Source of the DNA: Spirochaetaceae bacterium | GTDB taxonomy: Bacteria; Spirochaetota; Spirochaetia; Treponematales; Breznakiellaceae | Assembly (NCBI GenBank): GCA_031290205.1 | Contig: JAITNZ010000177.1 | Location: forward strand, 1-39,094 | Direction of reading: 5' to 3' | DNA length: 39,094 nucleotides | Shown: piece after piece, positions 24,174 to 31,776 of the stretch | Layout of the letters: the number at the start of each line of letters is the position of its first letter | How positions within the stretch are numbered: position 1 is the stretch's first letter | Notes under the pieces: model-generated | The model's input: the letters and a program-made list of their open reading frames with translations, nothing else | Database searches by the model: none | What the model was told of the DNA's origin: nothing | Translations under genes and position numbers: made by a program

Positions 24174-24989
24174 TTAGCCTTTAACAGCGCCGGCGGTTAA
24201 ACCGCGGACGACATATTTCTGGAATATCATCGTGAGGATGATTGCCGGTGTTACGATGGCGACTGCGGCTGCCATGACGCCGCCCCAGTCAACTTCAGCA
24301 TAGGACATAAAATTATAGACGGCTATGGGGAGCGTTTTTGTTTTCTCCATGCTGAGGACTTGCGAGAACATAAAGTTATTCCACGAAAAAATAAAACTCA
24401 ATGTTGTTGCCGTAACGATACCGGGCATCGAAAGCGGCAGTATGATCTTGATAAAAGCGTAGGGGCGCGAAGCGCCGTCCACGAGCGCGGAGTCTTCCAG
24501 CTCGGTGGGTATCGTCTCGAAGTAGGCCGACATGATCCAGACGACTATCGGCAGCGCAATCAGTATATGTGAAAGTATCAACGCCGTGTAAGAATCCATC
24601 AGATTGAGGCGCGAGAAAACTATATACCAGGGCATTAAAAACGAGATGCCGGGCATCAAGCGGGCGACGAGGATGAGCATTAAAAGTTTTTTCTGCATAT
24701 AGCGGGCTATCGAATACGCGGCGGGGAGCCCTATCACTAACGAAATGAGGACTGCCGTAACGGCGACTACCGTTGAGTTTTTTAGATACAAAAGAAAATT
24801 CTGCTCACCAAAAACTTTATGAAAATTACGCATCGTCGGCGAAAAAATAAATTTTGGGGGCCAGGATATTATATCAACCTGCGTCTTGAATGATGATAAG
24901 AACATCCACAAAAATGGAAACACCACCGGAATCAATATGGCAATAACCAACAGGGCAAATAAAATTTTTTGTAAACAAGACGACTTCAT
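24174..24989 (-). CDS. CUT1 sugar ABC transporter permease (MalG-like)
   Basis: A 271-residue permease with six predicted membrane helices. The EAA loop reads EDSALVDGASRPYAFIKIIL, followed by PLSMPG, as in MalG/UgpE proteins. AAGGGG precedes the ATG, 10 bp after the partner permease stop. It is the last gene of a binding protein, permease, permease operon. The carbohydrate is unknown. Confidence 0.93.
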   Translation of the reverse strand: MKSSCLQKILFALLVIAILIPVVFPFLWMFLSSFKTQVDIISWPPKFIFSPTMRNFHKVFGEQNFLLYLKNSTVVAVTAVLISLVIGLPAAYSIARYMQKKLLMLILVARLMPGISFLMPWYIVFSRLNLMDSYTALILSHILIALPIVVWIMSAYFETIPTELEDSALVDGASRPYAFIKIILPLSMPGIVTATTLSFIFSWNNFMFSQVLSMEKTKTLPIAVYNFMSYAEVDWGGVMAAAVAIVTPAIILTMIFQKYVVRGLTAGAVKG

Positions 24990-24999
24990 AATTTTCCCC

Positions 25000-25890
25000 T
25001 TAGACTTCGAAGCGAGTGCGAAGTTTCATCACTCCGAGGCTGAAGAACAGCACGATGAGGAAGAGAAAGACGAGCGACACCGACGAGCGCCCCATCTCGA
25101 AATACTCAAAACTCAGCTTAAACGCATAAATATTTAATGTTTCCGATGAATAGCCGGGACCGCCGCGCGTCATCGCATAGATAATATCGTAGGTTTTAAG
25201 CGCGTCGACGGCGCGTAAGACGAGCGCGGTAAGCATCGTCGGCATTATCATCGGCAGCGTGATGTGAAAAAAAGTCTGCACGCCGCCGGCGCCGTCCACC
25301 CGCGCCGATTCAAACACTTCATGCGGCAGCCCGGAAAGACCGGCAAGCATGATCAGCGCGATCATCGGCGTCCATTGCCATATATCGACGAGCATCAGCG
25401 CCTGCATGACGGTGGATGTCTCGGTTACCCACCCGCTTTGCGGGAGGTGCAACACACTCAGTATATAGTTGAGGAAGCCTATCGTCGGATCATAAAAAAG
25501 ATTGAACACGATACCGATAGCAACCGGCGTTACTACAAGCGGAAGGAGAAGGAGGAACTTCAGCAATCCCTTCCCCCTAAAATCGTTGTTCAATACCAAC
25601 GCAATGATCGTCCCCAACACCGTCTCGGCGGCAACAACGCCAAAGGTGAAGGCAAACGTGCGCAACACGGCGTTGAGGAAGCGGCTGTCTTTTATCACAT
25701 CAATATAACTTTTGAAGCCGGCGAGCGTAAGCGGGCGCCCCGAAGTAAGCGCCCAATCAGAAAAACTGACAAAGAGCGTGTAGACGATGGGAAACGCCAT
25801 CAAGAGGATGATGAAGACTGCCGCCGGCAGCGGGAAGATATATTTTAAGTTACGCTCAAAAAAACTTCCCGCTAAAGCATTATGTTTCAT
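25000..25890 (-). CDS. CUT1 sugar ABC transporter permease (MalF/UgpA-like)
   Basis: A 296-residue permease with the EAA loop FESARVDGAGGVQTFFHITL and an N-terminal FPLPAAVFIILLMAFPIVYT helix typical of UgpA-like proteins. Its ATG overlaps the upstream TAA stop as TAATG, so translation is coupled to the binding protein. Confidence 0.93.
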   Translation of the reverse strand: MKHNALAGSFFERNLKYIFPLPAAVFIILLMAFPIVYTLFVSFSDWALTSGRPLTLAGFKSYIDVIKDSRFLNAVLRTFAFTFGVVAAETVLGTIIALVLNNDFRGKGLLKFLLLLPLVVTPVAIGIVFNLFYDPTIGFLNYILSVLHLPQSGWVTETSTVMQALMLVDIWQWTPMIALIMLAGLSGLPHEVFESARVDGAGGVQTFFHITLPMIMPTMLTALVLRAVDALKTYDIIYAMTRGGPGYSSETLNIYAFKLSFEYFEMGRSSVSLVFLFLIVLFFSLGVMKLRTRFEV

Positions 25891-27146
25891 TATTTTCCGT
25901 ATTCGCCGTCAGTTTTTAACAGTTCGTTGACCGCGGCGGCTTTTTCGCTTGCTAAGGCTGCGAGGCGGGGCGACGCGCCCTTCGTATCAATCGACTCGAT
26001 GATCACTTCGCCGATAAGATCGCGCGCCTTGCCGACCGAGCTCATGAAGGGTCTGTCGTAGGGGTAGCCGTTTTGCGCGGCGTGCTCCTGCGTTTCAATC
26101 AAGCCGGGGTTCATCGCCGCACGGACGCCGGAATCCTGCCATGCTGAGTTGCGCGCCATCGTAATATTGCGCCCCATACCCGCGATGGCAAGCTCTTGGC
26201 TGGTAGCCCAGTCGAGGAATTTTTGCGCCGCGTCAAGATTCTTTGTCTTTGCCGAAATGCCCATCGCCCAGGAAACAACGATGAAGGGGCTGTCCGCTTT
26301 TGGACCCGCCGGCAGCTTTGCCACGCCGACATTTTCCTGCGGAATCTGGGTCTTCGCGGGGTCGATAACCTGCCCGTAGAAGACCGAAGCATCCGTCCAC
26401 ATGGCGAGTTTACCCGCCTGGAAGACCGGCATCAGGTTTTCCCACGACATCGAGGTGATGCCCTGCGGTCCGTAGCTGCCGAGCATTCTTCCATAAAACT
26501 GAATCGCTTCGAGCGCTTCGGGGCTGTCGAAAACCGCGACGCCGCCGTCAAGATAACGCCCGCCGAAATTGTAAACATAGCTTGACATCTGCGTTACCGC
26601 CGCCGCGCCCGCTCCCCGTGAGCCGAAACCGGCAACGTCGCCGCTATTCAGCGCCTGGGCGGCTGCCTCAAGCTCGGTAAAATTAAGCGGCACTTGCAGC
26701 CCCGCCTTTGCGAAGAGGTCTTTGCGGTAGTAGAGCACCTGCCACTCGGTTACCAGCGGGACGATGTAGGGTGTGCCGTCTTTGCGCCCAATATCGACGG
26801 TATTTGCCGGATAATCGGCAAAATCATAGCTGTCGAGCGGCGCATACCAGCCGTTTTTGTTAAAAAGCAGCGTGTCCTGCAAGGGGCGCGTCATAAAAAC
26901 ATCCACTGAGGAGGAATTAGTCGCAAATTCCGTGGTAAGTTTCTGGGTAAGCTGGGCTTCTTGCAGGCTTTCGACCTGCACTTTGATGCCGCTTTCCTGT
27001 TCAAATTGAGGAATAGCGGATTTTAAGAGCTCGCCATAGGGGTGGTTGGCAAGCAAAACACGGATTTCGCCGGTGGCTTTCTTCCCACTACAGCTAAAAA
27101 AGAAAATCGAGCCCGTTATTAAAAGGGCGCATAAGATACGTTTCAT
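25890..27146 (-). CDS. CUT1 sugar-binding lipoprotein (UgpB/MalE-like)
   Basis: A 418-residue family-1 extracellular solute-binding lipoprotein. The lipobox FFFSC places lipid Cys19. Features include IRVLLANHPYGELLKSAIP, VDVFMTRPLQDTLLF and the DASVFYGQVI region typical of sugar-binding proteins. An ATG four codons upstream overlaps the GGAG that serves the ATG at 27146, so the later one was chosen. No ATPase is encoded nearby, so a shared MsmX/UgpC-type ATPase is probably used. Confidence 0.92.
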   Translation of the reverse strand: MKRILCALLITGSIFFFSCSGKKATGEIRVLLANHPYGELLKSAIPQFEQESGIKVQVESLQEAQLTQKLTTEFATNSSSVDVFMTRPLQDTLLFNKNGWYAPLDSYDFADYPANTVDIGRKDGTPYIVPLVTEWQVLYYRKDLFAKAGLQVPLNFTELEAAAQALNSGDVAGFGSRGAGAAAVTQMSSYVYNFGGRYLDGGVAVFDSPEALEAIQFYGRMLGSYGPQGITSMSWENLMPVFQAGKLAMWTDASVFYGQVIDPAKTQIPQENVGVAKLPAGPKADSPFIVVSWAMGISAKTKNLDAAQKFLDWATSQELAIAGMGRNITMARNSAWQDSGVRAAMNPGLIETQEHAAQNGYPYDRPFMSSVGKARDLIGEVIIESIDTKGASPRLAALASEKAAAVNELLKTDGEYGK

Positions 27147-27229
27147 TTTGTTCTCCATAAAATATAAAAAAAGATTTCACCATTAAAAGGCTAGGGACAA
27201 GTGTAAACGATTTTGAAAAACAATGGAAG

Positions 27230-27312
27230 AGGGCGCCTCAGGCGCTTTCAGCCCATGCAAACGGCGCTCGCAGTCTTAACAGCCTAAGCAGGGGGCCTCA
27301 GGCGCTTCCTGC
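27230..27312. repeat. composite of palindromic modules (A and B types)
   Basis: Two B modules (GGGCGCCTCAGGCGCTTTC and a shorter copy) flank an A module (AACGGCGCTCGCAGTCTTAA, then CAGCCTAAGCAGG). The same modules recur at 27677-27740, 36664-36775 and 37776-37800. The spacer 27159-27709 has no gene. Confidence 0.8.
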
Positions 27313-27316
27313 CCTA

Positions 27317-27447
27317 GCAGCCTGTTGGACTTTGCCATTTTTTGCGAATTTTATATGCTATTAGATAGTATTTTGAAGAAATTTTCAACGAATTTCCATC
27401 AAAACAGATGCTATTAGCGAGATTTTGGTCGAAGTCCGACAGGCTGC
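27317..27447. mobile_element. MITE-like element with TA target duplication
   Basis: A 131-bp AT-rich element bounded by inverted repeats of about 20 bp, GCAGCCTGTTGGACTTTG on the left and GAAGTCCGACAGGCTGC on the right. TA dinucleotides flank it at 27315-27316 and 27448-27449, the signature of IS630/Tc1-mariner-type insertion. It has no coding capacity and would need a transposase from elsewhere. Confidence 0.7.
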
Positions 27448-27450
27448 TAA

Positions 27451-27536
27451 GAGCATGGCGGCGAGCACTGGCGCGTCCGCGCTTGTGTCGCGTACCTGAG
27501 AAAGCCTTCCCCTTGGACGCGAATGCACACGAATAA
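27451..27536. repeat. dispersed repeat E, copy 1
   Basis: GAGCATGGCGGCGAGCACTG, then GTGTCGCGTACCTGAGAAAG, and a GACGCGAATGCACACGAATAA end. It matches 31317-31414 over most of its length. The rest of the spacer to 27709 contains an AATCCGCAAATTTTGCGGATT palindrome at about 27599-27619 without a T-run. Confidence 0.8.
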
Positions 27537-27676
27537 TCGTAAAATATCCTTATGAATTCGCGATTTCATCGCGTCATTCGCAGACTTTTTTCTGCATCAA
27601 TCCGCAAATTTTGCGGATTTCCTTGATTTTTCTATTTTAATGCGCTCGCCCTGACCGACATAGGGCAGCCCCAAAC

Positions 27677-27740
27677 CTGCATACGCAGTTTGGACTGCGA
27701 ACGCCCTTTTCAAGGGCAGAAAGCGCCCGAGGCGCAGGCG
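27677..27740. repeat. A and B repeat modules overlapping the hemL 3' end
   Basis: On the minus strand, an A-type module (GGGCGTTCGCAGTCCAAACT) follows a B module (GCGCCTCGGGCGCTTTC). The B module encodes the last residues (CASGAFCP) of HemL. Confidence 0.8.
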
Positions 27741-29035
27741 GTGAGCGTCTTGTCGATTTCGATTTGCGTGTGCGCCGCCGAGATGAACATCGCCTCGAAC
27801 TGGGCAGGCGCTTGATAGATGCCCTGTTCCAGCATGAAGTTAAAATACGCGGCGTATCGCGCGGTGTCCGCTTTCATCGCGGAATCCAAATCGAAAACCG
27901 GCTCGTCCGTCCAGAAGAGCGAGCCTATCGAGCCTATCTTGTTGATGACGCAGTGCGCGCCTTTCTGCTGGGCAATTTCGGCGAGCCCTGTAAAGAGCGC
28001 GTCCGCCGTCTTTTCGAGGGCGGGGTAGATTTCCGGGTGGTCGCGCAGGAAGCCAAGTTGGGCGATGCCGGCAGCCATCGCCACAGGGTTGCCGGAAAGC
28101 GTTCCCGCCTGATAGACGGGACCGGCAGGCGAGACCATCTCCATGATTGCGCGCCTGCCGCCATAAGCGCCGACGGGCATTCCGCCGCCGATGATCTTGC
28201 CGAAACAGCTTAAGTCGGGCGCTATGCCGAACAAGTCCTGCGCGCCGCCCAAACCGAGCCGGAAGCCTGTTATCACCTCATCAAAGATGAGGAGCGCGCC
28301 CGCCGCCGTGCAGAGCGAGCGCAACCCGACGAGGAAGCCCTCTGCGGGGAGGACGACGCCCATATTTGCGGCGACCGGCTCCACGATGACGGCGGCGATT
28401 TCCCCTTTATGCCGCTCGAAAAGGCGGGACACGCTGTCGAGGTCATTGTAGCGGGCGACGAGGGTATCGCGGGCGCAGGCGGCGCTCACTCCGGCGCTGT
28501 CGGGGCGCGCCTCGCTGAGCAGCCCCGAGCCGGCTTTGACGAGCAGGGCGTCGCTGTGCCCGTGGTAGCAGCCGGCGAACTTGACGATCTTGTCGCGTCC
28601 GGTGAAGCCGCGGGCGACGCGGAGGGCGCTCATCGTTGCCTCGGTGCCTGAATTGACCATGCGAACCATCTCGAGAGCGGGAACGAGGCTCGTCAGCAGC
28701 CGCGCCATCACCACTTCAGCTTCGGTTGCCGCGCCGAAACTCAAGCCCGACTGCGCCGCCTTGCAGACTGCTTCCCGCACGACGGGGTGGTTATGCCCCA
28801 AAATCGCCGGTCCCCACGAGCAGACATAGTCGATATAGCGATTGCCGTCGGCGTCAGTCATGTAGGCGCCGTCGGCGGATTGGATGAACAGCGGGGGGCG
28901 GTTCACCGAGCGAAACGCCCGCACGGGGCTATTCACCCCGCCGGGAATGAGCGTTTTCGCCTCAGCAAAAAGAGCGCCTGAGGCAGTGCCACAGGCACCT
29001 TCAGCCTTGCTTTCACTATGAAAAAGGCGGTTCAT
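27710..29035 (-). CDS. hemL: glutamate-1-semialdehyde 2,1-aminomutase
   Basis: HemL converts glutamate-1-semialdehyde to 5-aminolevulinate for tetrapyrrole (including cobamide) synthesis. The 441 residues include the family landmarks FIPGGVNSPVRAF-like IPGGVNSPVRAF (30-41), NSGTEATMSALRVAR, PLP-binding DEVITGF and the Schiff-base Lys280 in CFGKIIGGGMPVGAYGG. The N-terminal stretch GACGTASGAL (13-22) and C-terminal CASGAF are encoded by dispersed palindromic modules, so both ends differ from the family norm. It follows the C69 dipeptidase gene by 3 bp. The rest of the tetrapyrrole pathway is not in the window; HemL is relevant to the corrinoid genes but not linked to them. Confidence 0.95.
   Translation of the reverse strand: MNRLFHSESKAEGACGTASGALFAEAKTLIPGGVNSPVRAFRSVNRPPLFIQSADGAYMTDADGNRYIDYVCSWGPAILGHNHPVVREAVCKAAQSGLSFGAATEAEVVMARLLTSLVPALEMVRMVNSGTEATMSALRVARGFTGRDKIVKFAGCYHGHSDALLVKAGSGLLSEARPDSAGVSAACARDTLVARYNDLDSVSRLFERHKGEIAAVIVEPVAANMGVVLPAEGFLVGLRSLCTAAGALLIFDEVITGFRLGLGGAQDLFGIAPDLSCFGKIIGGGMPVGAYGGRRAIMEMVSPAGPVYQAGTLSGNPVAMAAGIAQLGFLRDHPEIYPALEKTADALFTGLAEIAQQKGAHCVINKIGSIGSLFWTDEPVFDLDSAMKADTARYAAYFNFMLEQGIYQAPAQFEAMFISAAHTQIEIDKTLTACASGAFCP
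28964..29001. repeat. palindromic modules inside the hemL 5' coding region
   Basis: GCGCCTGAGGCAGTGCC and GTGCCACAGGCACC, the same palindromes seen at gene ends elsewhere, encode residues about 11-23 of HemL in frame. This resembles Rickettsia palindromic elements, which insert into genes without breaking them. Confidence 0.75.
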
Positions 29036-29038
29036 CTT

Positions 29039-30859
29039 TTAATCGCCGCCTCGTTTCTTTTTATAGGTGGTTGGTCCGCGAAAGTAATCGGTCGCTTCCA
29101 GCCAATCATCATGGTAGCGTGTTCTGCCGAGTCTGCGCGCCTCTCCGGGCTGAGCATGGTTCACATCACCTTGATTGTAATTCAACACGAGCGTCTCGAA
29201 TAATTCGTGCCACGAACGCTGGATGGTCATCGCGTTGGCATTGAGGACATCGCTGAATATCACGAGCGCCTCGGCGGGGTTTTCTTTTGCCAGCGGCGCC
29301 AATGCCGCTTGGAGGAGGGGCACCATCCGGTCGGCTGAGCCTTCGTGCTTCGCTTGCGCGGCATTAATATCGTTTATCATGAAACTATATTTGAGGTTGG
29401 CATACTGCCCGACAAGGTTGAAGATGCGCCATGCCTGCCCGTCCAGATTGAACACCCGCGAATCGAAAACTTCATAATTCGGCGGCGGCGGCGCGACTGC
29501 TAACGGAACAAAGGTTGATTCGGCGCTGGCATTCAGCGCAATCCACGAAACAATGTTGATGGGATACGGCATATCAGGGCGCATTTGGTTGATATAGGTA
29601 ATATTCGTGTAATACACGCCGATGGGACGCTCCCACGCGCCGGTCAGCTCGGCTTGCGGGTCGCCGATATCACCGTCCGGATCGTTCGTCCCCAAATAGC
29701 GATTGGGGTTGCCCCAAGGTCCCGCCGCCGTTCCCTTGGTGAGGTCAAACTCAGTCCCCTCGTAGTGGTCGCGATGCATGGCGCGCAGATCGGCAAGGGT
29801 GAGCTTCTTGTCGGGCACCACCGAAAAGGGATACTGACGGGTAAGCCCCCGTTTGCCATCCTTCACCCAAGGCGATAAATTGAGGGAGGGCGCGGCGAGC
29901 GATAATCCCCGCCACACGCGGCGCAACGAATAATAGGGATGGCTGTATTCGCCGAGGCTTACCGTCGCAAGCCAATCCATAAGCCCCGATTGCTCGTCGC
30001 TCACCGTCCGCCAGCCCAGCTCGCGGGTAATATCGAAGAGCTTATCGCCATACATTTGGCTAAGGTTCCGCTTTGCCGGATCAATCTCGCGGATGCGAAA
30101 CTCGTTGGCGGCGATAAAAAACTCGCCGTCAGGCACCAGCTGCGCAACCCAGAGCCCGTTCGCGCCGGTATAATCCTCCGGCACAGGCGCCATCTCGATA
30201 ACCCACGCTTCGTCGGCATCGGCAACAGGCAGCGTTTCGCCGGTTCCCCAGTAGCCATAAACTTCAATAAGATGACCGATAAGGCGGACGGCATCGCGGG
30301 CGGTTTTGCAATGTTCAAGAGCAAGCTGAGAAAGCTCCGATGAATAAAAAATCCTTTTTTGGGGAACAGGCATATGTTCGATTTTGGCGCTGTTCGTGCA
30401 CTCGCCGAACATCACTCCCCATTCGTTGACAATGCCGTAATTCGCTTCTAAATACGAATAAGTCGCCGTGCGTCCGGTATCGCCCAGAAATCCCAGAATA
30501 TCGCGGTAGGGCACCGCGCCAATCGCGAGCGAACGCGGCAGCCCCGGATGGCGGTATGCTTCGGGACCATCGTCCAGCACCAGACGGGGAATCCCCAGCG
30601 CATGGTATTCCGGCAGATCACCCACGGCGACCGCAACCGCATAGATCGCGCGGCTGCCCGCAGGGTCAAACGTTTTCGCGGGAACAAAGACCACGCTCGA
30701 ATCGCCTTCGATATGCCCGTCGTCCGAATGGCTCACCATGACGCTACCGTCCGCGCTTGCTCCCTTGGTAACGATGGTCGTCGTGCAGGCAAACGCCGTG
30801 TCGAGCCCCGATAAGGCGAATATCACCAGCGCCAAAACGAGCATTTTAAGTGATTTCAC
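29039..30859 (-). CDS. C69 family dipeptidase (PepD-like, exported)
   Basis: A 606-residue N-terminal-nucleophile hydrolase. The signal peptide ends TAFA and the mature protein would begin with Cys25 (CTTTIVTKGASADGSV), the catalytic nucleophile of C69 dipeptidases. Conserved downstream blocks include NEWGVMFGECTNS and DADEAWVIEMAP. An ATG at 30871 overlaps the GGAGG that serves the GTG at 30859, so GTG is the chosen start. Exported C69 enzymes degrade dipeptides in the periplasm or outside. It is co-transcribed with hemL, an odd pair with no obvious metabolic link. Confidence 0.9.
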   Translation of the reverse strand: MKSLKMLVLALVIFALSGLDTAFACTTTIVTKGASADGSVMVSHSDDGHIEGDSSVVFVPAKTFDPAGSRAIYAVAVAVGDLPEYHALGIPRLVLDDGPEAYRHPGLPRSLAIGAVPYRDILGFLGDTGRTATYSYLEANYGIVNEWGVMFGECTNSAKIEHMPVPQKRIFYSSELSQLALEHCKTARDAVRLIGHLIEVYGYWGTGETLPVADADEAWVIEMAPVPEDYTGANGLWVAQLVPDGEFFIAANEFRIREIDPAKRNLSQMYGDKLFDITRELGWRTVSDEQSGLMDWLATVSLGEYSHPYYSLRRVWRGLSLAAPSLNLSPWVKDGKRGLTRQYPFSVVPDKKLTLADLRAMHRDHYEGTEFDLTKGTAAGPWGNPNRYLGTNDPDGDIGDPQAELTGAWERPIGVYYTNITYINQMRPDMPYPINIVSWIALNASAESTFVPLAVAPPPPNYEVFDSRVFNLDGQAWRIFNLVGQYANLKYSFMINDINAAQAKHEGSADRMVPLLQAALAPLAKENPAEALVIFSDVLNANAMTIQRSWHELFETLVLNYNQGDVNHAQPGEARRLGRTRYHDDWLEATDYFRGPTTYKKKRGGD

Positions 30860-30898
30860 AGAATCCTCCATAAGAAACTAAGCCCCATTGTGCCGCTT

Positions 30899-31155
30899 TA
30901 CCCCTGAAAATTCAAGGGGAGGAGGGGGAAGTCTCCCCCTACGGGCGCACTGCGTTGCGCCCTACCCCCTCTGCGGGGGAGTGTGCCCCCGCAACGCCCC
31001 CCTGCGTAAAAATCGCCCTCCTCTTACCGAAGGCAAGGCAGGAACCGCCTGTGGCGGACCGCAACGCCCCGCTGGGGGGGAGAGGTGCCCCCCAGACCCT
31101 CCGTTAGCAATATAGGTATCACTTTAGAATTTACCCCGAAAAATAAATTGCACCC
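30899..31155. repeat. dispersed GC-rich repeat (copy 2)
   Basis: Runs such as CTCCCCCTACGGGCGCACTG, CTCTGCGGGGGAGTG and the end GAATTTACC and GAAAAATAAATTGCACC match the minus strand of 7844-7965. This copy also holds an extra 100 bp (31016-31120) including CCGCCTGTGGCGG. No gene is present in 30872-31776; a few short frames are repeat-derived. Confidence 0.8.
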
Positions 31156-31196
31156 GGGGAGACGGGGAGCCCACTAGGGCGAGCGCATTAAGAATT

Positions 31197-31279
31197 TGTC
31201 CACAGATGGACACAGATACACACAGATTTTCACACTGCAATTTTCTTCATCTGTGTTAATCTGTGTGTATCTGTGGACA
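31197..31279. repeat. long imperfect inverted repeat of CACAGAT units
   Basis: TGTCCACAGATGGACACAG and onward (31197-31228) pairs with ATCTGTGTGTATCTGTGGACA (ending 31279) across an 18-bp centre. Each arm contains three CACAGAT-type units. The transcript would fold into a strong hairpin. Confidence 0.8.
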
Positions 31280-31316
31280 TTCATCGGTGAAGCCGTAACA
31301 GTTGAGTGCGCGGCAA

Positions 31317-31414
31317 GGAGCATGGCGGCGAGCACTGGCGCGTAAGCGCTTGTGTCGCGTACCTGAGAAAGCCTTCCCATTGTCCGCGAATGGACGCGAA
31401 TGCACACGAATAAA
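31317..31414. repeat. dispersed repeat E, copy 2
   Basis: It matches 27451-27536, with a short internal insertion (TGTCCGCGAATG) near the end. Confidence 0.8.
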
Positions 31415-31575
31415 ACGAATAAATTGCGCACAATTCTTACGATTTCTGCCTTGTTTATCACCATTATTCATATTCATTTCGTCTTCCGTTCGTGTTGTTC
31501 TTGAGGTTCGTGGTTGAATTCGGAACTGCTGTGGGCACAGGGTGCACTTCCAAATTCGGGGTAAATCAGGCGGCA

Positions 31576-31776
31576 TTAACAGGGAACAGGGGAAGATTAC
31601 ACTGCGCAATCATTCCTCACTGTCCACTATCCACTGTCCACTCTTCACTCTTCACTCTTCACTGTCCACTGTCCACTGTCCACTGTCCACTGTCCACTAT
31701 CCACTATCCACTATCCACTATCCACTATCCACTATCCACTATCCACTATCCACTATCCACTATCCACTATCCACCC
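31576..31776. repeat. heptamer tandem array with shared G-rich leader
   Basis: AACAGGGAACAGGGGAAGATT (31576-31600 region), also found at 4487-4507, leads into an array with TGTCCAC and then about 15 TATCCAC units to 31772. On the minus strand GTGGATA begins directly after the TAA stop of the 31777 gene. TAG occurs once per unit on that strand. Confidence 0.95.

Noticed and set aside
27599-27619. AATCCGCAAATTTTGCGGATT palindrome as a hemL terminator
   Set aside because: The stem is AT-rich at its centre and no T-run follows on the minus strand; it also lies about 90 bp after the stop among repeats.
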